From NCBI RefSeq assembly GCF_000220505.1, contig NZ_AFPJ01000042.1:1-64000 (forward strand): DNA of 64,000 bases, given 5' to 3'. The notes under the pieces are model-generated. The model was not told the origin of the DNA. It saw only the letters and a list, made by a program, of their open reading frames with translations, and made no database searches. This DNA is from Microbulbifer agarilyticus S89. Its GTDB lineage: Bacteria > Pseudomonadota > Gammaproteobacteria > Pseudomonadales > Cellvibrionaceae. A program made the position numbers and the translations under genes. Below, in pieces: positions 26,744 to 34,773 of this stretch; positions within the stretch are counted from its first letter, which is position 1, and every line of letters begins with the position of its first letter.

Positions 26744-27662
26744 CCACAATCTCTCCCGATTTCGTATGCGCCAAAATTAGTTTGCCCGCGCCATGCACGC
26801 CCGCGTCGTTGTCGAGTTTCGCGGGCTGTATCTTTATGGGTAATCCTCGGTATGCAAGCTTTTCAATCATTCGCGGCCACCATAAATCACGCGCTTCCAC
26901 CAGCCCGCCGCCGATCAATATGACATCAGGATCAAGTACCCAGTAAACCTGCTCCAGGACCATCGCGAGGTAGTTACAAAATTGATCCAGCCCGCGAAGT
27001 GCCTGATCGTTGCCAGCCACCGCGTGCTCAAGTACCGCACGACCATCCGCGAATTCCATATCACCATCTTCACGATTCGCCAGGTTCGTGAGGCCTGTCC
27101 CTGAAACCAGTGATTCCAGTGCAAGCAACTCACCGCGCCGCCAGGGACTGGGTACTGGCTGTCGACCAAAATGTCCGGCAACCGCGTGTGCGCCGACAAC
27201 AATTTTTCCCTGCTCGGCCAGCGCTCCCCCCAAGCCAGTGCCCAAGGTAAGCATCGCAACACGGCCACTCAGGAGTTCGGCACTCTGATTCAACTCACCC
27301 AGCAATGCACACTTCACATCATTCTCGACAACCACCGGGCAGGCAAAGCGCGCTCGCAGCCATGCAGCAAGCGGTGTCCCCTTCCAGCCTGGGATCGCAT
27401 CGGTCGCATCTTGAATCGAGCCTGTTTTTTCCTCAACGACACCAGCGGTGGAAATACCTATGCCAGCAACCCGGCCGTGTGGGACCGCCTCGTCACACCA
27501 CGCCATACACTGGCCAATCACAGCCTCTAGCGCACTCAAGACACAGGTTTTGCCGGCACTGGCCTCACTGGGCACCTGAGTTTTAAACAACGTTCTGAGC
27601 GACCGATCAAATACCGCCGCACGAATTTTGGTGCCGCCAAGGTCCGCACTAATCAGCATCAT
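26730..27662 (-). CDS. ROK family sugar kinase/regulator-like protein lacking the zinc motif
   Basis: About 310 residues. ATP-binding DLGGTKIRAAVFD at the N-terminus, GIGISTAGVV, catalytic Asp in VVENDVKCALLGE near residue 105 and TLGTGLGGAL are typical ROK elements. No DNA-binding domain, so a kinase rather than a NagC/XylR regulator. The usual zinc-binding CxCGxxGCxE after the GH pair is absent: the text runs GHFGRQPVPSPWRRGELLALES. NanK-type ManNAc kinases belong to this family, and NanE nearby would use their product. Two ATG codons (27662, 27659) follow AGGCGAGG; upstream ATG 27677 and GTG 27686 are alternatives. Confidence 0.87.
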   Translation of the reverse strand: MMLISADLGGTKIRAAVFDRSLRTLFKTQVPSEASAGKTCVLSALEAVIGQCMAWCDEAVPHGRVAGIGISTAGVVEEKTGSIQDATDAIPGWKGTPLAAWLRARFACPVVVENDVKCALLGELNQSAELLSGRVAMLTLGTGLGGALAEQGKIVVGAHAVAGHFGRQPVPSPWRRGELLALESLVSGTGLTNLANREDGDMEFADGRAVLEHAVAGNDQALRGLDQFCNYLAMVLEQVYWVLDPDVILIGGGLVEARDLWWPRMIEKLAYRGLPIKIQPAKLDNDAGVHGAGKLILAHTKSGEIVDANA

Positions 27663-27687
27663 TGCCTCGCCTTTCATTCCCGCCACC

Positions 27688-29001
27688 TCACTCAGTTGCC
27701 GGTGTGTCGCCGTTTTGGCGACGGCTTTGGTCGACGGGCTGGAGAAATAGTGACCAAGTTTCGCTGGTTCGCTCCAGAGCCTGATCCACTGTCAGGTGGC
27801 CGACCATTGCGGACTGCAAGTTGAATACAAAGCTGGTTTTAAGCTTGCTGTATTTGGGCAGAGGCGGAACCAGTACTGCACCATCGAGAACCTGCTGCGC
27901 GGAAAGTGCGCGCGCGCGTTCCACAACGGTGGGATTGTCCGGCAATGAAAAAAACGTATCCTGAAAAGACTCTGCGGTAGATGGCAGTAAAGGTATTCGA
28001 CGAGCAAGCGCCATCTGATTTTCATGACTGGTCACAAAGGTTGCGAACGCAAAGGCGGCTTCCTTTTCACTAGACATGTTCGGCACAGCCAGATTCATCA
28101 CAGCGACGTTGCTTTTGCTGGCCGGGTGTTTTAGTTGCGGGGCGACGTCAACATTTGCGTAGAGCTCAGGTGCATTCGTGCGAATGGTCTGCAGGAACTG
28201 CATACCGGTGGTTATCAGGGCCACCTGCCCGGACTGAAAGAGATCAACCGCCTTGTGATGCCCCTCGGTTAGAACATTTTTTGGGATCAATCCCTGCTGA
28301 TACATATCCCGATTAAACCTAAAAAACGCTTTCCCACCCGGGCTATCAAACCCGATGGATCCATCGTCAGCCAGCAGTGGAACACCGCTGGCGGCGAGGT
28401 TCTCCAGTGGCCGACTGCCATCCATTGCAGGAAAGTAGGCATATTTTCCGAGTTTACGCTGGAGAACTTGCGCCGCGTCTAATAGCCCGGAAAAGTCCTC
28501 GGGTACGGCAACGCCGGCCTGGTCAAGCAAAGCCCGGTTGTAGATCGTAATTGTGGTAGAGAGATACCAGGGAATCGCGAAGGTTTCGCCCTGAAAGCGG
28601 TTTGCCTTCCAGATGTTGGGAAGATAGGCGGCAATCTCCTGTTCTGACAGGTAGTGTTCCGGGTTCGCCAGCGCACCAAACTCTGCCAACTTGGCTGAAA
28701 ACTGCGGATTCAGATTGACGACATCGGGCGCAGTGCCGGCGGCCACCGACGCCAACATTTTCTTCTCCATTTCCTTCCACGGAACATCGACCCACTTCAC
28801 CTGTACATCCGGGTGTCGTTGTTCGAATGCATCAATCATCCCCATCACATAGTCATCATGAAATGGCGAAAGTTGCATAGTCCAGAACTGGATTTGGGTC
28901 CTGTGAGCGCTCCCCGATGCGCTTGCCCACGCACTGGAATTTGCCAGTACGACGAGCGAAATGACCATCGCGATGTGCAGCTTCAAGAGCGTAGTTTTCA
29001 T
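27688..29001 (-). CDS. sugar ABC transporter extracellular solute-binding protein
   Basis: About 437 residues of family 1 solute-binding proteins. Sec signal peptide MKTTLLKLHIAMVISLVVLANSSAWASA, then IQFWTMQLSPFHDDYVMGMIDAFEQRHPDVQVKWVDVPWKEMEKKML, the classic lobe-1 opening. Periplasmic receptor for the two permeases and the ATPase. ATG at 29001 is directly before the signal sequence; an upstream codon at 29025 would place eight residues in front of it. First gene of the long mannose/ManNAc operon, divergent from the GntR/UTRA gene. Ligand probably an oligosaccharide with mannose or ManNAc, by context only. Confidence 0.94.
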   Translation of the reverse strand: MKTTLLKLHIAMVISLVVLANSSAWASASGSAHRTQIQFWTMQLSPFHDDYVMGMIDAFEQRHPDVQVKWVDVPWKEMEKKMLASVAAGTAPDVVNLNPQFSAKLAEFGALANPEHYLSEQEIAAYLPNIWKANRFQGETFAIPWYLSTTITIYNRALLDQAGVAVPEDFSGLLDAAQVLQRKLGKYAYFPAMDGSRPLENLAASGVPLLADDGSIGFDSPGGKAFFRFNRDMYQQGLIPKNVLTEGHHKAVDLFQSGQVALITTGMQFLQTIRTNAPELYANVDVAPQLKHPASKSNVAVMNLAVPNMSSEKEAAFAFATFVTSHENQMALARRIPLLPSTAESFQDTFFSLPDNPTVVERARALSAQQVLDGAVLVPPLPKYSKLKTSFVFNLQSAMVGHLTVDQALERTSETWSLFLQPVDQSRRQNGDTPATE

Positions 29002-29046
29002 TATTCGGCCCCTATTGGATAGCACGACTTTAGCGAATCAAATTTT

Positions 29047-29064
29047 CCAAATCAAACCATTTGG
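29047..29064. promoter_or_regulatory. inverted repeat between the ABC operon and gntR, candidate operator
   Basis: Perfect 6-bp arms CCAAAT/ATTTGG separated by six bases, 46 bp upstream of the solute-binding-protein start and about 78 bp before the GntR start. A divergent GntR/UTRA regulator commonly binds such an element. More TTGGTT/AACCAA half-repeats follow between 29082 and 29117. Assignment to this regulator is inference. Confidence 0.35.
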
Positions 29065-29141
29065 TATATTATGCAGATAATTTAACCAACAAAACCAACC
29101 AAAAATTGATATTGGTTGTTTTTACTTCAGCAGGGGCTGTC

Positions 29142-29876
29142 ATGGTGATGACACGCAAGCAACAGAAACTGCACGAACAATTGCTCGATATCATCGACCA
29201 GCAGCCGCCGGGCGCCAGGCTCCCGGCAGAGCGGGAGCTCGCTGCAGTGACGCAGGTATCGCGCGACACCTTGCGCCGCGCGCTCAAACACCTGGAAGGG
29301 CTCAAGCACATAGAAATCCGCCAGGGTGCCGGTATTTTTGTGTTGGCAAAACCACTCGCCAACCAACTGAAGCTCATGTCGTTTAGTGAAGAGATGCAAC
29401 AGCTCGGGCTTACCCCGTCCAATAAATTACTGTTTAACGATGTAGTCAGAGCGGACGTAAAAGTGGCCAACAAGCTGGGGCTGGCTCCTGGCGCAGAGTT
29501 ATTTTCTATTCGACGTTTGCGCTTGGCCGACGGTGCTCCGGTGGCGATCGAACAGGTGTACCTCCCAAAGTCGATCTTCCCGGAGTTGGCAACCAAAGAA
29601 CTGCACACAGGCTCTCTTTATGATCTCCTCCACCGCCAGTATGAGATCGTAGTAGACCAGGCCAAGCAGCAAATCAGCGCGACCGTGGTCGATGAAGAGG
29701 AAGCGGATTTTCTCCAAATACCTGTGTTTAGCCCTGCTTTGCTCGCCGAGCGTACCGTTCTCGATGAGCAAGGCCGGATCATTGAATTGGCAAAAAGCCT
29801 GTACCGCGCCGATCGCTACCGCTTCGATGTCCTGGTACAGCGTAACGGCACCCGTCTGGCAACGGCATTTGAATAA
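29142..29876 (+). CDS. GntR family regulator with UTRA domain (HutC subfamily)
   Basis: About 244 residues. N-terminal winged helix-turn-helix (LPAERELAAVTQVSRDTLRRALKHLE, about residues 25-50; GAGIFVLAKP as the wing), then a UTRA effector domain (ELFSIRRLRLADGAPVAIEQVYLP). I choose the ATG at 29142, five bases after CAGGGG; an open frame runs 27 codons further but has no signal. UTRA regulators such as NagR sense sugar phosphates, so GlcNAc-6-P or ManNAc-6-P would fit. Its stop overlaps the nanE start by one base (TAATG), and it is divergent from the transporter operon it probably controls. Confidence 0.93.
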   Translation: MVMTRKQQKLHEQLLDIIDQQPPGARLPAERELAAVTQVSRDTLRRALKHLEGLKHIEIRQGAGIFVLAKPLANQLKLMSFSEEMQQLGLTPSNKLLFNDVVRADVKVANKLGLAPGAELFSIRRLRLADGAPVAIEQVYLPKSIFPELATKELHTGSLYDLLHRQYEIVVDQAKQQISATVVDEEEADFLQIPVFSPALLAERTVLDEQGRIIELAKSLYRADRYRFDVLVQRNGTRLATAFE

Positions 29877-30598
29877 TGACAACACCCGCACCCCTTACCC
29901 TTGAACAAATCGATCAGCTACTCAGCTCGGGGCTCATCGTCTCCTGCCAACCGGTCGATCACGGACCGCTGGATACGGACGATGTCGTCGTCCGCCTGGC
30001 CAAAGCCGCCCTTGCTGGTGGTGCCGGCGGTGTGCGAATCGAGGGGGCTGCACGGGTCGCAAAAGTACGCGACGCTATTCCAGATGCCCTTATCATCGGC
30101 ATCGTAAAACGCGATCTGGCAGACAGCCCGGTGCGCATCACGCCCTTTCACGAGGACGTCGAGGCATTGGCGACCGCCGGCGCGACGGTGATTGCCATTG
30201 ATGCGACGCAGCGAATACGCCCGGTGCCAACCCTCGCCCTGCTTAAGCACATCAACCAGCTCGGTAAAATCGCTATGGCAGACTGCAGTAGTTTCGAAGA
30301 CGCTGAGCGCGCTTTTGCCGCGGGTGCCGCAATCGTTGGCACCACGTTATCGGGCTATACGGGTGGACCTGTCCCCTCGGAGCCAGATTACGCGTTGCTG
30401 CAAAAATTCTGCGCTTACTTTCCCCGCGTCATGGCGGAGGGACGTTTCAATACGCCAGAGCATTGCATGAAAGCGCGTGAAATTGGCGCTTGGGCAGTGA
30501 CGGTAGGAACGGCTATCACGCGGACGGAGGTGGTTACGGGATGGTTTTCAGACGCGATGAGCCGGGTCGCTCCACTTACGACTGCCGCTACCAACTGA
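29876..30598 (+). CDS. nanE: N-acetylmannosamine-6-phosphate 2-epimerase
   Basis: 240-residue TIM-barrel NanE: converts ManNAc-6-P to GlcNAc-6-P. Signatures are SCQPVDHGPLDT near the N-terminus, IIGIVKRDLADSPVRITP with the catalytic lysine region, IAIDATQRIRP, MADCSSFEDAERAFAAGAAIVGTTLSGYTGG and VMAEGRFNTPEHC. Cytoplasmic. Coupled to gntR by TAATG, so regulator and enzyme are made together. With the ROK kinase across the divergent region it would form a ManNAc salvage route. No nanA (sialic acid lyase) is in the window, which argues that ManNAc, not sialic acid, is the source. Confidence 0.95.
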   Translation: MTTPAPLTLEQIDQLLSSGLIVSCQPVDHGPLDTDDVVVRLAKAALAGGAGGVRIEGAARVAKVRDAIPDALIIGIVKRDLADSPVRITPFHEDVEALATAGATVIAIDATQRIRPVPTLALLKHINQLGKIAMADCSSFEDAERAFAAGAAIVGTTLSGYTGGPVPSEPDYALLQKFCAYFPRVMAEGRFNTPEHCMKAREIGAWAVTVGTAITRTEVVTGWFSDAMSRVAPLTTAATN

Positions 30599-30604
30599 GC
30601 ACGA

Positions 30605-31453
30605 TCAACGCGCCGCAGTAATTGCCAGAACAACAGGGACGGCACGCTGCTGATCCAGAACCCGCTCGCCCTCAACATACATTGCCGAGGAACCACCGCC
30701 ATCCAGATTCATCGCATCCTCGCAGCCCAGCGCGAGAAGTTGCTGTGTCAATCCGTGTAGCGTTGCCCCGGAACTTACGTACAACACCAAAGTCTCTCGA
30801 TCAGTCGTGCAGACTGCAGTGCGCGGACGTATATCATCGAGCTCAACACCGGAGCCCCAAAACAATTCCTCGTCATAGCTGATCGCTTTTGCTCCACCCT
30901 GCAGAAGACGAGGTCCACCGCCGATAGCCCATGCAGGAGAGATCTCCTCACCTGAACGACTATCTGGAGTTGGCAAAGGGTCGGCTTGATCGCGCCGATA
31001 AGGCATAGCCTCGGGAAATGCCTTCAAGACTCCAGAGATATCGATACCCACCCAGTCGAAACGGGCCTCTCCAGCCTTATTTATCCACAACGCGCTGCGC
31101 AATACCGGGTATGACTTGCCATTGCGTGTCACTGCGGACACACCATCGGCGAGTCGGTGCCCTCCTGAGACCACAAGGGATACTGGTGTGTTACCGATGA
31201 AGTAACCACCATTAATCACTGCAGCAGTATTCTTCTGCAGCGCCCAATCTTCCATTAGTAATGAAGTCGAGCGCATTCGTGGCGCCAGTAAATGCACCGC
31301 ATCCGCTAGTGGTAGCTCCAAATAGTGCCCACCATCTTCAGTACTGGAGAACAATACCGAGTCTGGCAACTCACCATCATTCGCACCGACATCCGAAAAT
31401 GGTGCAATCATCGCCAGGGCTACGAAGAAAACTTGAGCGGTGTGTTTTCGCAT
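30605..31453 (-). CDS. phosphodiester glycosidase family protein (NAGPA domain), secreted
   Basis: About 282 residues. Signal peptide MRKHTAQVFFVALAMIAPFSDVGA, then a NAGPA domain (PF09992): AAVINGGYFIGNTPVSLV near residue 80, AIGGGPRLLQGG near residue 175 and the hallmark NLDGGGSSAMYVEGERV near residue 250. The mammalian namesake removes GlcNAc from GlcNAc-1-phospho-mannose; bacterial members cleave sugar-phosphodiester bonds or are uncharacterised. Converges on nanE with a 6-bp gap. Exported, so it would act on a glycan before uptake. An ATG at 31453 is chosen over a GTG two codons upstream. Function in detail is inference. Confidence 0.87.
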   Translation of the reverse strand: MRKHTAQVFFVALAMIAPFSDVGANDGELPDSVLFSSTEDGGHYLELPLADAVHLLAPRMRSTSLLMEDWALQKNTAAVINGGYFIGNTPVSLVVSGGHRLADGVSAVTRNGKSYPVLRSALWINKAGEARFDWVGIDISGVLKAFPEAMPYRRDQADPLPTPDSRSGEEISPAWAIGGGPRLLQGGAKAISYDEELFWGSGVELDDIRPRTAVCTTDRETLVLYVSSGATLHGLTQQLLALGCEDAMNLDGGGSSAMYVEGERVLDQQRAVPVVLAITAAR

Positions 31454-31478
31454 AATCACTGCTTGCTACATTAACAGT

Positions 31479-32522
31479 TCATTCGAGATCAAAGCTCGTC
31501 TGAGTACATTCATTGGGCTGAAACTCTTGCATGCCCCAGTCAATCGCCGCAATCTCTTCTTGCAGATAGTCATCGCTAATACGCCATACTGACGCATGCG
31601 GGCCGGCATGACGGACAAACTCGGTTAACTGGTCCGCGGTGAGCAGTTTGTCTTCATGAGAAACAATATGCCAGACCGGCTTGGTCGCCCCAAGCTCACG
31701 GTATTCGCAATCTCCCTGAGTGATGGTACCGGGGATATCCAGAATAAAATCACTCCCCCACTTTTCTATATACGTCTGCGGCATGTGCGCATCCACATAC
31801 TCATCGATAATATCAATGCGCATGCCGTGGTATTGCGGGTTGCCCCAGCTTGTCGCGGTCAGCAAGAAATTCTCTGGAACGATATCGCCTAGTACTTCCA
31901 GACGATTGCGATGGGCCGACAGCAGCGTGTGCAGATCGTCGGAGACACCGTTATATTCTTCTTCGATATCCAATACGTAACCGACGTAACCTACACGCAC
32001 CGCTGCTTCGAGCATATCCGCTTGCTCTTCAAAGGAATGTATATCGTTGTAGGTCCACGCCCAGGGTTCAATGCCCGCATCCCGGTAGAATTGAAGGTTT
32101 TCGGGCTCACAGGCGTCTTGCCATACACCGCAATTAACACCGTCGCCCTGGAAGGTAATTTTATTGGCTTCCCACTGGTAGTTGATATCACTGATCTTGA
32201 TGAACACACGCTTCACGCCGAGACCAGCGAGGTACTGAGCCATGCTCGCGTGATCGCCTCGTATGAGTCCGGCCTCGTCGATGTACCAAATCCAGGCACC
32301 CAGTTTATTTTCTGCAACGGTTACCGGGTCTTCAGTGGTGTTCGTGTCATCGTCGTCATTGCTGCCGCCATCGGAACTATCATCGGATCCACCGTCGGCT
32401 ACACCCTCGGTAACCTCTGGAGCGGGCGACTCGCTCTCACTGGAACCACCACAACCGACCAGTATGATGACCGTCATTACCGCCGCGAAAAAAACCCGCA
32501 ACTTACCCCAGATACTCGCCAT
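31479..32522 (-). CDS. lipoprotein with acidic linker and probable TIM-barrel glycosidase-like domain
   Basis: 347 residues, not assigned to a named family. A signal ends at lipobox ILVGC (C24). Next comes a low-complexity linker of about 45 residues rich in Asp, Ser, Glu and Gly. The folded part starts at KLGAWIWYIDEAG and contains VKRVFIKISDINY, GIEPWAWTYNDIHS, GYVGYVLDIEEEYNG and YVDAHMPQTYIEKWG, a strand pattern suggesting a TIM barrel with acidic strand ends, like lysozyme-type or GH10-like hydrolases. A strong AAGGGAGG precedes the ATG. It is 25 bp upstream of the NAGPA gene on the same strand, so the two may act together outside the cytoplasm. Confidence 0.72.
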   Translation of the reverse strand: MASIWGKLRVFFAAVMTVIILVGCGGSSESESPAPEVTEGVADGGSDDSSDGGSNDDDDTNTTEDPVTVAENKLGAWIWYIDEAGLIRGDHASMAQYLAGLGVKRVFIKISDINYQWEANKITFQGDGVNCGVWQDACEPENLQFYRDAGIEPWAWTYNDIHSFEEQADMLEAAVRVGYVGYVLDIEEEYNGVSDDLHTLLSAHRNRLEVLGDIVPENFLLTATSWGNPQYHGMRIDIIDEYVDAHMPQTYIEKWGSDFILDIPGTITQGDCEYRELGATKPVWHIVSHEDKLLTADQLTEFVRHAGPHASVWRISDDYLQEEIAAIDWGMQEFQPNECTQTSFDLE

Positions 32523-32661
32523 TGCCGCCTCCCTTCCTTTGACATGATGGGCAGATATTGGTCAACGGGAGAAGAAAAGGTAAAGCGGGAGCCATCGGGC
32601 AAAGCGATAGAGCAACTGCTACAAACGGGAAATTACCATCGGCCTCACCACAACAGACCTC

Positions 32662-33564
32662 CTAGCTCAGGCCGCGAGCCTCGACAATGGCACGCAGCCC
32701 CAGTGCAGAATAGGTGCTACCTGAGTAGTGCATACCTCTAAGCCCAAAATGCGTTAGCGCTTTCAGGTAAGGCTCCGCCAGGTAATCACCACAAATCAGG
32801 TGCACGACTGCGCCGGGCGACAGTTTATTCGCCACGCCCGCAACTTCACTGCCGATTAATAGACCTGAAAGATAAGACGCGCTTGCAGAGGCAGGCTGCA
32901 GGCCCAGTACCGACCTGCTACGGGCATTGAACAACCGATGAATAAGCCCGGCACCATCTGTGCTTGCCGCAAGACCAGCGTCAAACGCGCTATCACAAGC
33001 TATTTGGGCGCCCTGTACGAGCACACTGTGGTCATTCAGCAGCGCGTACATTTCGCCGGTGAATGCAGTGCTGAATTCACAGATTTCCCCTCCCTCCACA
33101 TGCGCCCATTTACTATGTGTACCCGGCAGGCACAGAGTACTGTTGGTGCGTTCCTGCTCACTCGCCTGCGTAAGCCAACCAATGATTTGAGTCTCTTCGC
33201 CGCGCATCACATCCGCATCACCTTGCGAAGACGTCAGCTTTACACCTGGCACACACCAGGCATTCAGATTGGTCTGCGGGATGCGTACCAACGCCGCGGA
33301 CAGTGACTTGACGGAGGCTGGGCAGGTTACATAAGGCACCTCGTACCAGCCAATACCGGATCCCACCATGCCACACAGGACCACAGGAGCAGTGATGCTG
33401 CCGAGCGTTGCCATTTGGGTCTTGAGATACGCCTCCATATCTTCGGGATTCAGCTGCTTTACACCTTGATCTGTAGCCACCTGAGCGAGGGTTTCACCCG
33501 ACGCACTAACTCGCATTAACCGAAAGCTACTGGTTCCCCAGTCACACACCAAAATTTCACCCAT
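32662..33564 (-). CDS. dgoK: 2-dehydro-3-deoxygalactonokinase
   Basis: About 300 residues of the DgoK family: phosphorylates 2-keto-3-deoxy-galactonate (KDGal) at C6 with ATP. Signatures are LVCDWGTSSFRLMRV, LCGMVGSGIGWYEVPYV, GDADVMRGEETQIIGWL, CLPGTHSKWAHVEGG and STAFTGEMYALL. ATG at 33564; a codon 18 bases earlier starts an unlikely extension. The matching aldolase (DgoA) and dehydratase (DgoD type) are encoded within 14 kb. A 17-bp operator-like element lies 32 bp upstream of its start. Part of the D-galactose oxidative branch and possibly shared with the anhydrogalactose branch. Confidence 0.92.
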   Translation of the reverse strand: MGEILVCDWGTSSFRLMRVSASGETLAQVATDQGVKQLNPEDMEAYLKTQMATLGSITAPVVLCGMVGSGIGWYEVPYVTCPASVKSLSAALVRIPQTNLNAWCVPGVKLTSSQGDADVMRGEETQIIGWLTQASEQERTNSTLCLPGTHSKWAHVEGGEICEFSTAFTGEMYALLNDHSVLVQGAQIACDSAFDAGLAASTDGAGLIHRLFNARSRSVLGLQPASASASYLSGLLIGSEVAGVANKLSPGAVVHLICGDYLAEPYLKALTHFGLRGMHYSGSTYSALGLRAIVEARGLS

Positions 33565-33595
33565 TGCGACACTCCAAAACACATTCTTGTACGAC

Positions 33596-33613
33596 TGGTT
33601 AATTGTTGACCAG
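33596..33613. promoter_or_regulatory. operator-like element, copy A
   Basis: Copy of the 17-bp motif T-K-G-T-W-R-ATTGTT-R-ACAA seen five times in this locus. Here the element sits in an imperfect 19-bp palindrome with arms CTGGT/ACCAG, starting 32 bp upstream of dgoK. Confidence 0.6.
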
Positions 33614-33698
33614 ACGCACTAAATCACGCCAAAATCGCAGCGAAATCGCGCTTTTCAGTACAATATCGCCCGCATCAGGGTAGATTTAACCAGCATAA

Positions 33699-33715
33699 TT
33701 GTCGATTGTTAACAT
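33699..33715 (+). promoter_or_regulatory. operator-like element, copy B
   Basis: TTGTCGATTGTTAACAT. It shares the ATTGTT-R-AC core with the other four copies and overlaps the -35 hexamer of the predicted promoter of the GntR gene, consistent with autoregulation. Confidence 0.6.
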
Positions 33716-33736
33716 TTTATTGGGGATTTTTATTGT
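33709..33736 (+). promoter_or_regulatory. predicted sigma-70 promoter of gntR
   Basis: TTAACA at 33709-33714, 16-base spacer, TATTGT at 33731-33736. The spacing is acceptable and the operator copy B covers the -35 box. The start site would leave a leader of over 200 bases. Confidence 0.4.
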
Positions 33737-33961
33737 GGTCTGGGGTACTATCGGCAAATCGGGAGTCCGTTGTAAATTTGTTGCAACCCGTGCGTTACCG
33801 CAGAAGCAGCTGGTGACCATGATGGCCCGGGCATATCCGCCATAAGTCCTTGCCCTCCTCTACGCCAGACGGGCTGCAAGAGACGGCGAATGAAATGAAC
33901 GAAATACGGTAAGCGGGGCCTCGCCTCCTACCCAAAGATAAATTGGTGAGCAGAATCGATC

Positions 33962-34570
33962 ATGCGTGAAGCCACAAAAATTATTCCAGTCCGCGAACAG
34001 ATCGCGGATCAGTTGCGCTCCGATATCATTTCCGGAGACCTGGCGCCCACTACCAAACTGAACGAACAGCAGCTGGCAAACCGGTTCGGCGTATCCCGCG
34101 GTCCCGTGCGCGACGTCCTGCTGCAGCTCACCAAAGAAGGCCTGCTGGTCGCCAAGAACAACTGCGGTGTTTCAGTAAACAGCGTGCTGGATCCGTCCAT
34201 GCAGGAGCTGATGGTCGATATTCGCCGTCGTATCGAGGTGTTTGCGATCTCACAGCTGAAGGGCAAACTGACCGAAATGGATTTTGCCGAGCTGGAAGAT
34301 ATTCTGGTGCGCCTGCAGGATGCCTTTGATGCTCAGGAATTCAATGAGGTGACCAAGGCCGATATCGATTTCCACCGTTATCTGGTGCACGCAGCCGGTG
34401 GCGATGAACTGATCAATCTCTGGTACCCCATCGTGCTACGTATGCGCATGAACTACAAGCGGATCTCCAAACCGAAAGATTGTGTGGACGAGCACCGCGC
34501 GATCCTGGAAGCGCTGAAGGCCAACAAGATCAACGTAGCCACCACCGCACTGCGCGCCAATATCAAGTAA
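33962..34570 (+). CDS. GntR family regulator, FCD/FadR type
   Basis: 202 residues. N-terminal GntR winged helix-turn-helix (VREQIADQLRSDIISGDLAPTTKLNEQQLANRFGVSRGPVRDVLLQLTKEGLL) and an all-helical FCD ligand-binding domain (IEVFAISQLK, IDFHRYLVHAAGGDELI, DEHRAILEALKANK). The domain ends slightly earlier than in most relatives. FCD regulators bind acids such as sugar acids and usually repress. It is divergent from dgoK and has a 17-bp motif at its own promoter, so it is the best candidate regulator for the five motif copies in the agar locus. A terminator follows its stop. Confidence 0.92.
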   Translation: MREATKIIPVREQIADQLRSDIISGDLAPTTKLNEQQLANRFGVSRGPVRDVLLQLTKEGLLVAKNNCGVSVNSVLDPSMQELMVDIRRRIEVFAISQLKGKLTEMDFAELEDILVRLQDAFDAQEFNEVTKADIDFHRYLVHAAGGDELINLWYPIVLRMRMNYKRISKPKDCVDEHRAILEALKANKINVATTALRANIK

Positions 34571-34624
34571 TGTTAAGCAATATCAAATAAGTGTCACGCG
34601 ACCCGCTGCGGTCGTTTGATTCGC

Positions 34625-34653
34625 AAAAGCCCGGCCTAGTGTCGGGCTTTTTT
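34625..34653 (+). terminator. rho-independent terminator of gntR
   Basis: Stem AAAGCCCG/CGGGCTTT around a 9-base loop, continuing into a T run, 56 bp after the GntR stop. Confidence 0.85.
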
Positions 34654-34700
34654 ATTACCAACAGTTTATGTTTCCAACACCCCACAACTTTTTTCGGAGC

Positions 34701-34727
34701 AAAAAAAACGCGAAGCAAAACTTCGCG
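34701..34727 (-). terminator. rho-independent terminator of the ALDH operon
   Basis: Stem CGCGAAG/CTTCGCG with a 5-base loop; on the minus strand it is followed by eight T. It lies 47 bp beyond the aldehyde dehydrogenase stop and ends the four-gene operon that begins with the cycloisomerase gene. Confidence 0.87.
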
Positions 34728-34773
34728 CAAAGTTGTTCATCCTGATGAGATGAAAGGAAGAGAACAGAGGCGC

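Larger units (their letters stand above)
33565..33961. other. 397-bp divergent control region of dgoK and gntR
   Basis: Holds two copies of the 17-bp operator-like element (33596-33613 and 33699-33715), a predicted rightward promoter (33709-33736) and about 225 bp of untranslated leader before the GntR start. I see no credible gene. The long leader has no riboswitch that I recognise. Confidence 0.6.

Noticed and set aside
33721-33961. Long leader of gntR as a possible riboswitch
   Set aside because: No conserved aptamer-like arrangement that I recognise and no terminator or anti-terminator pair before the start codon.
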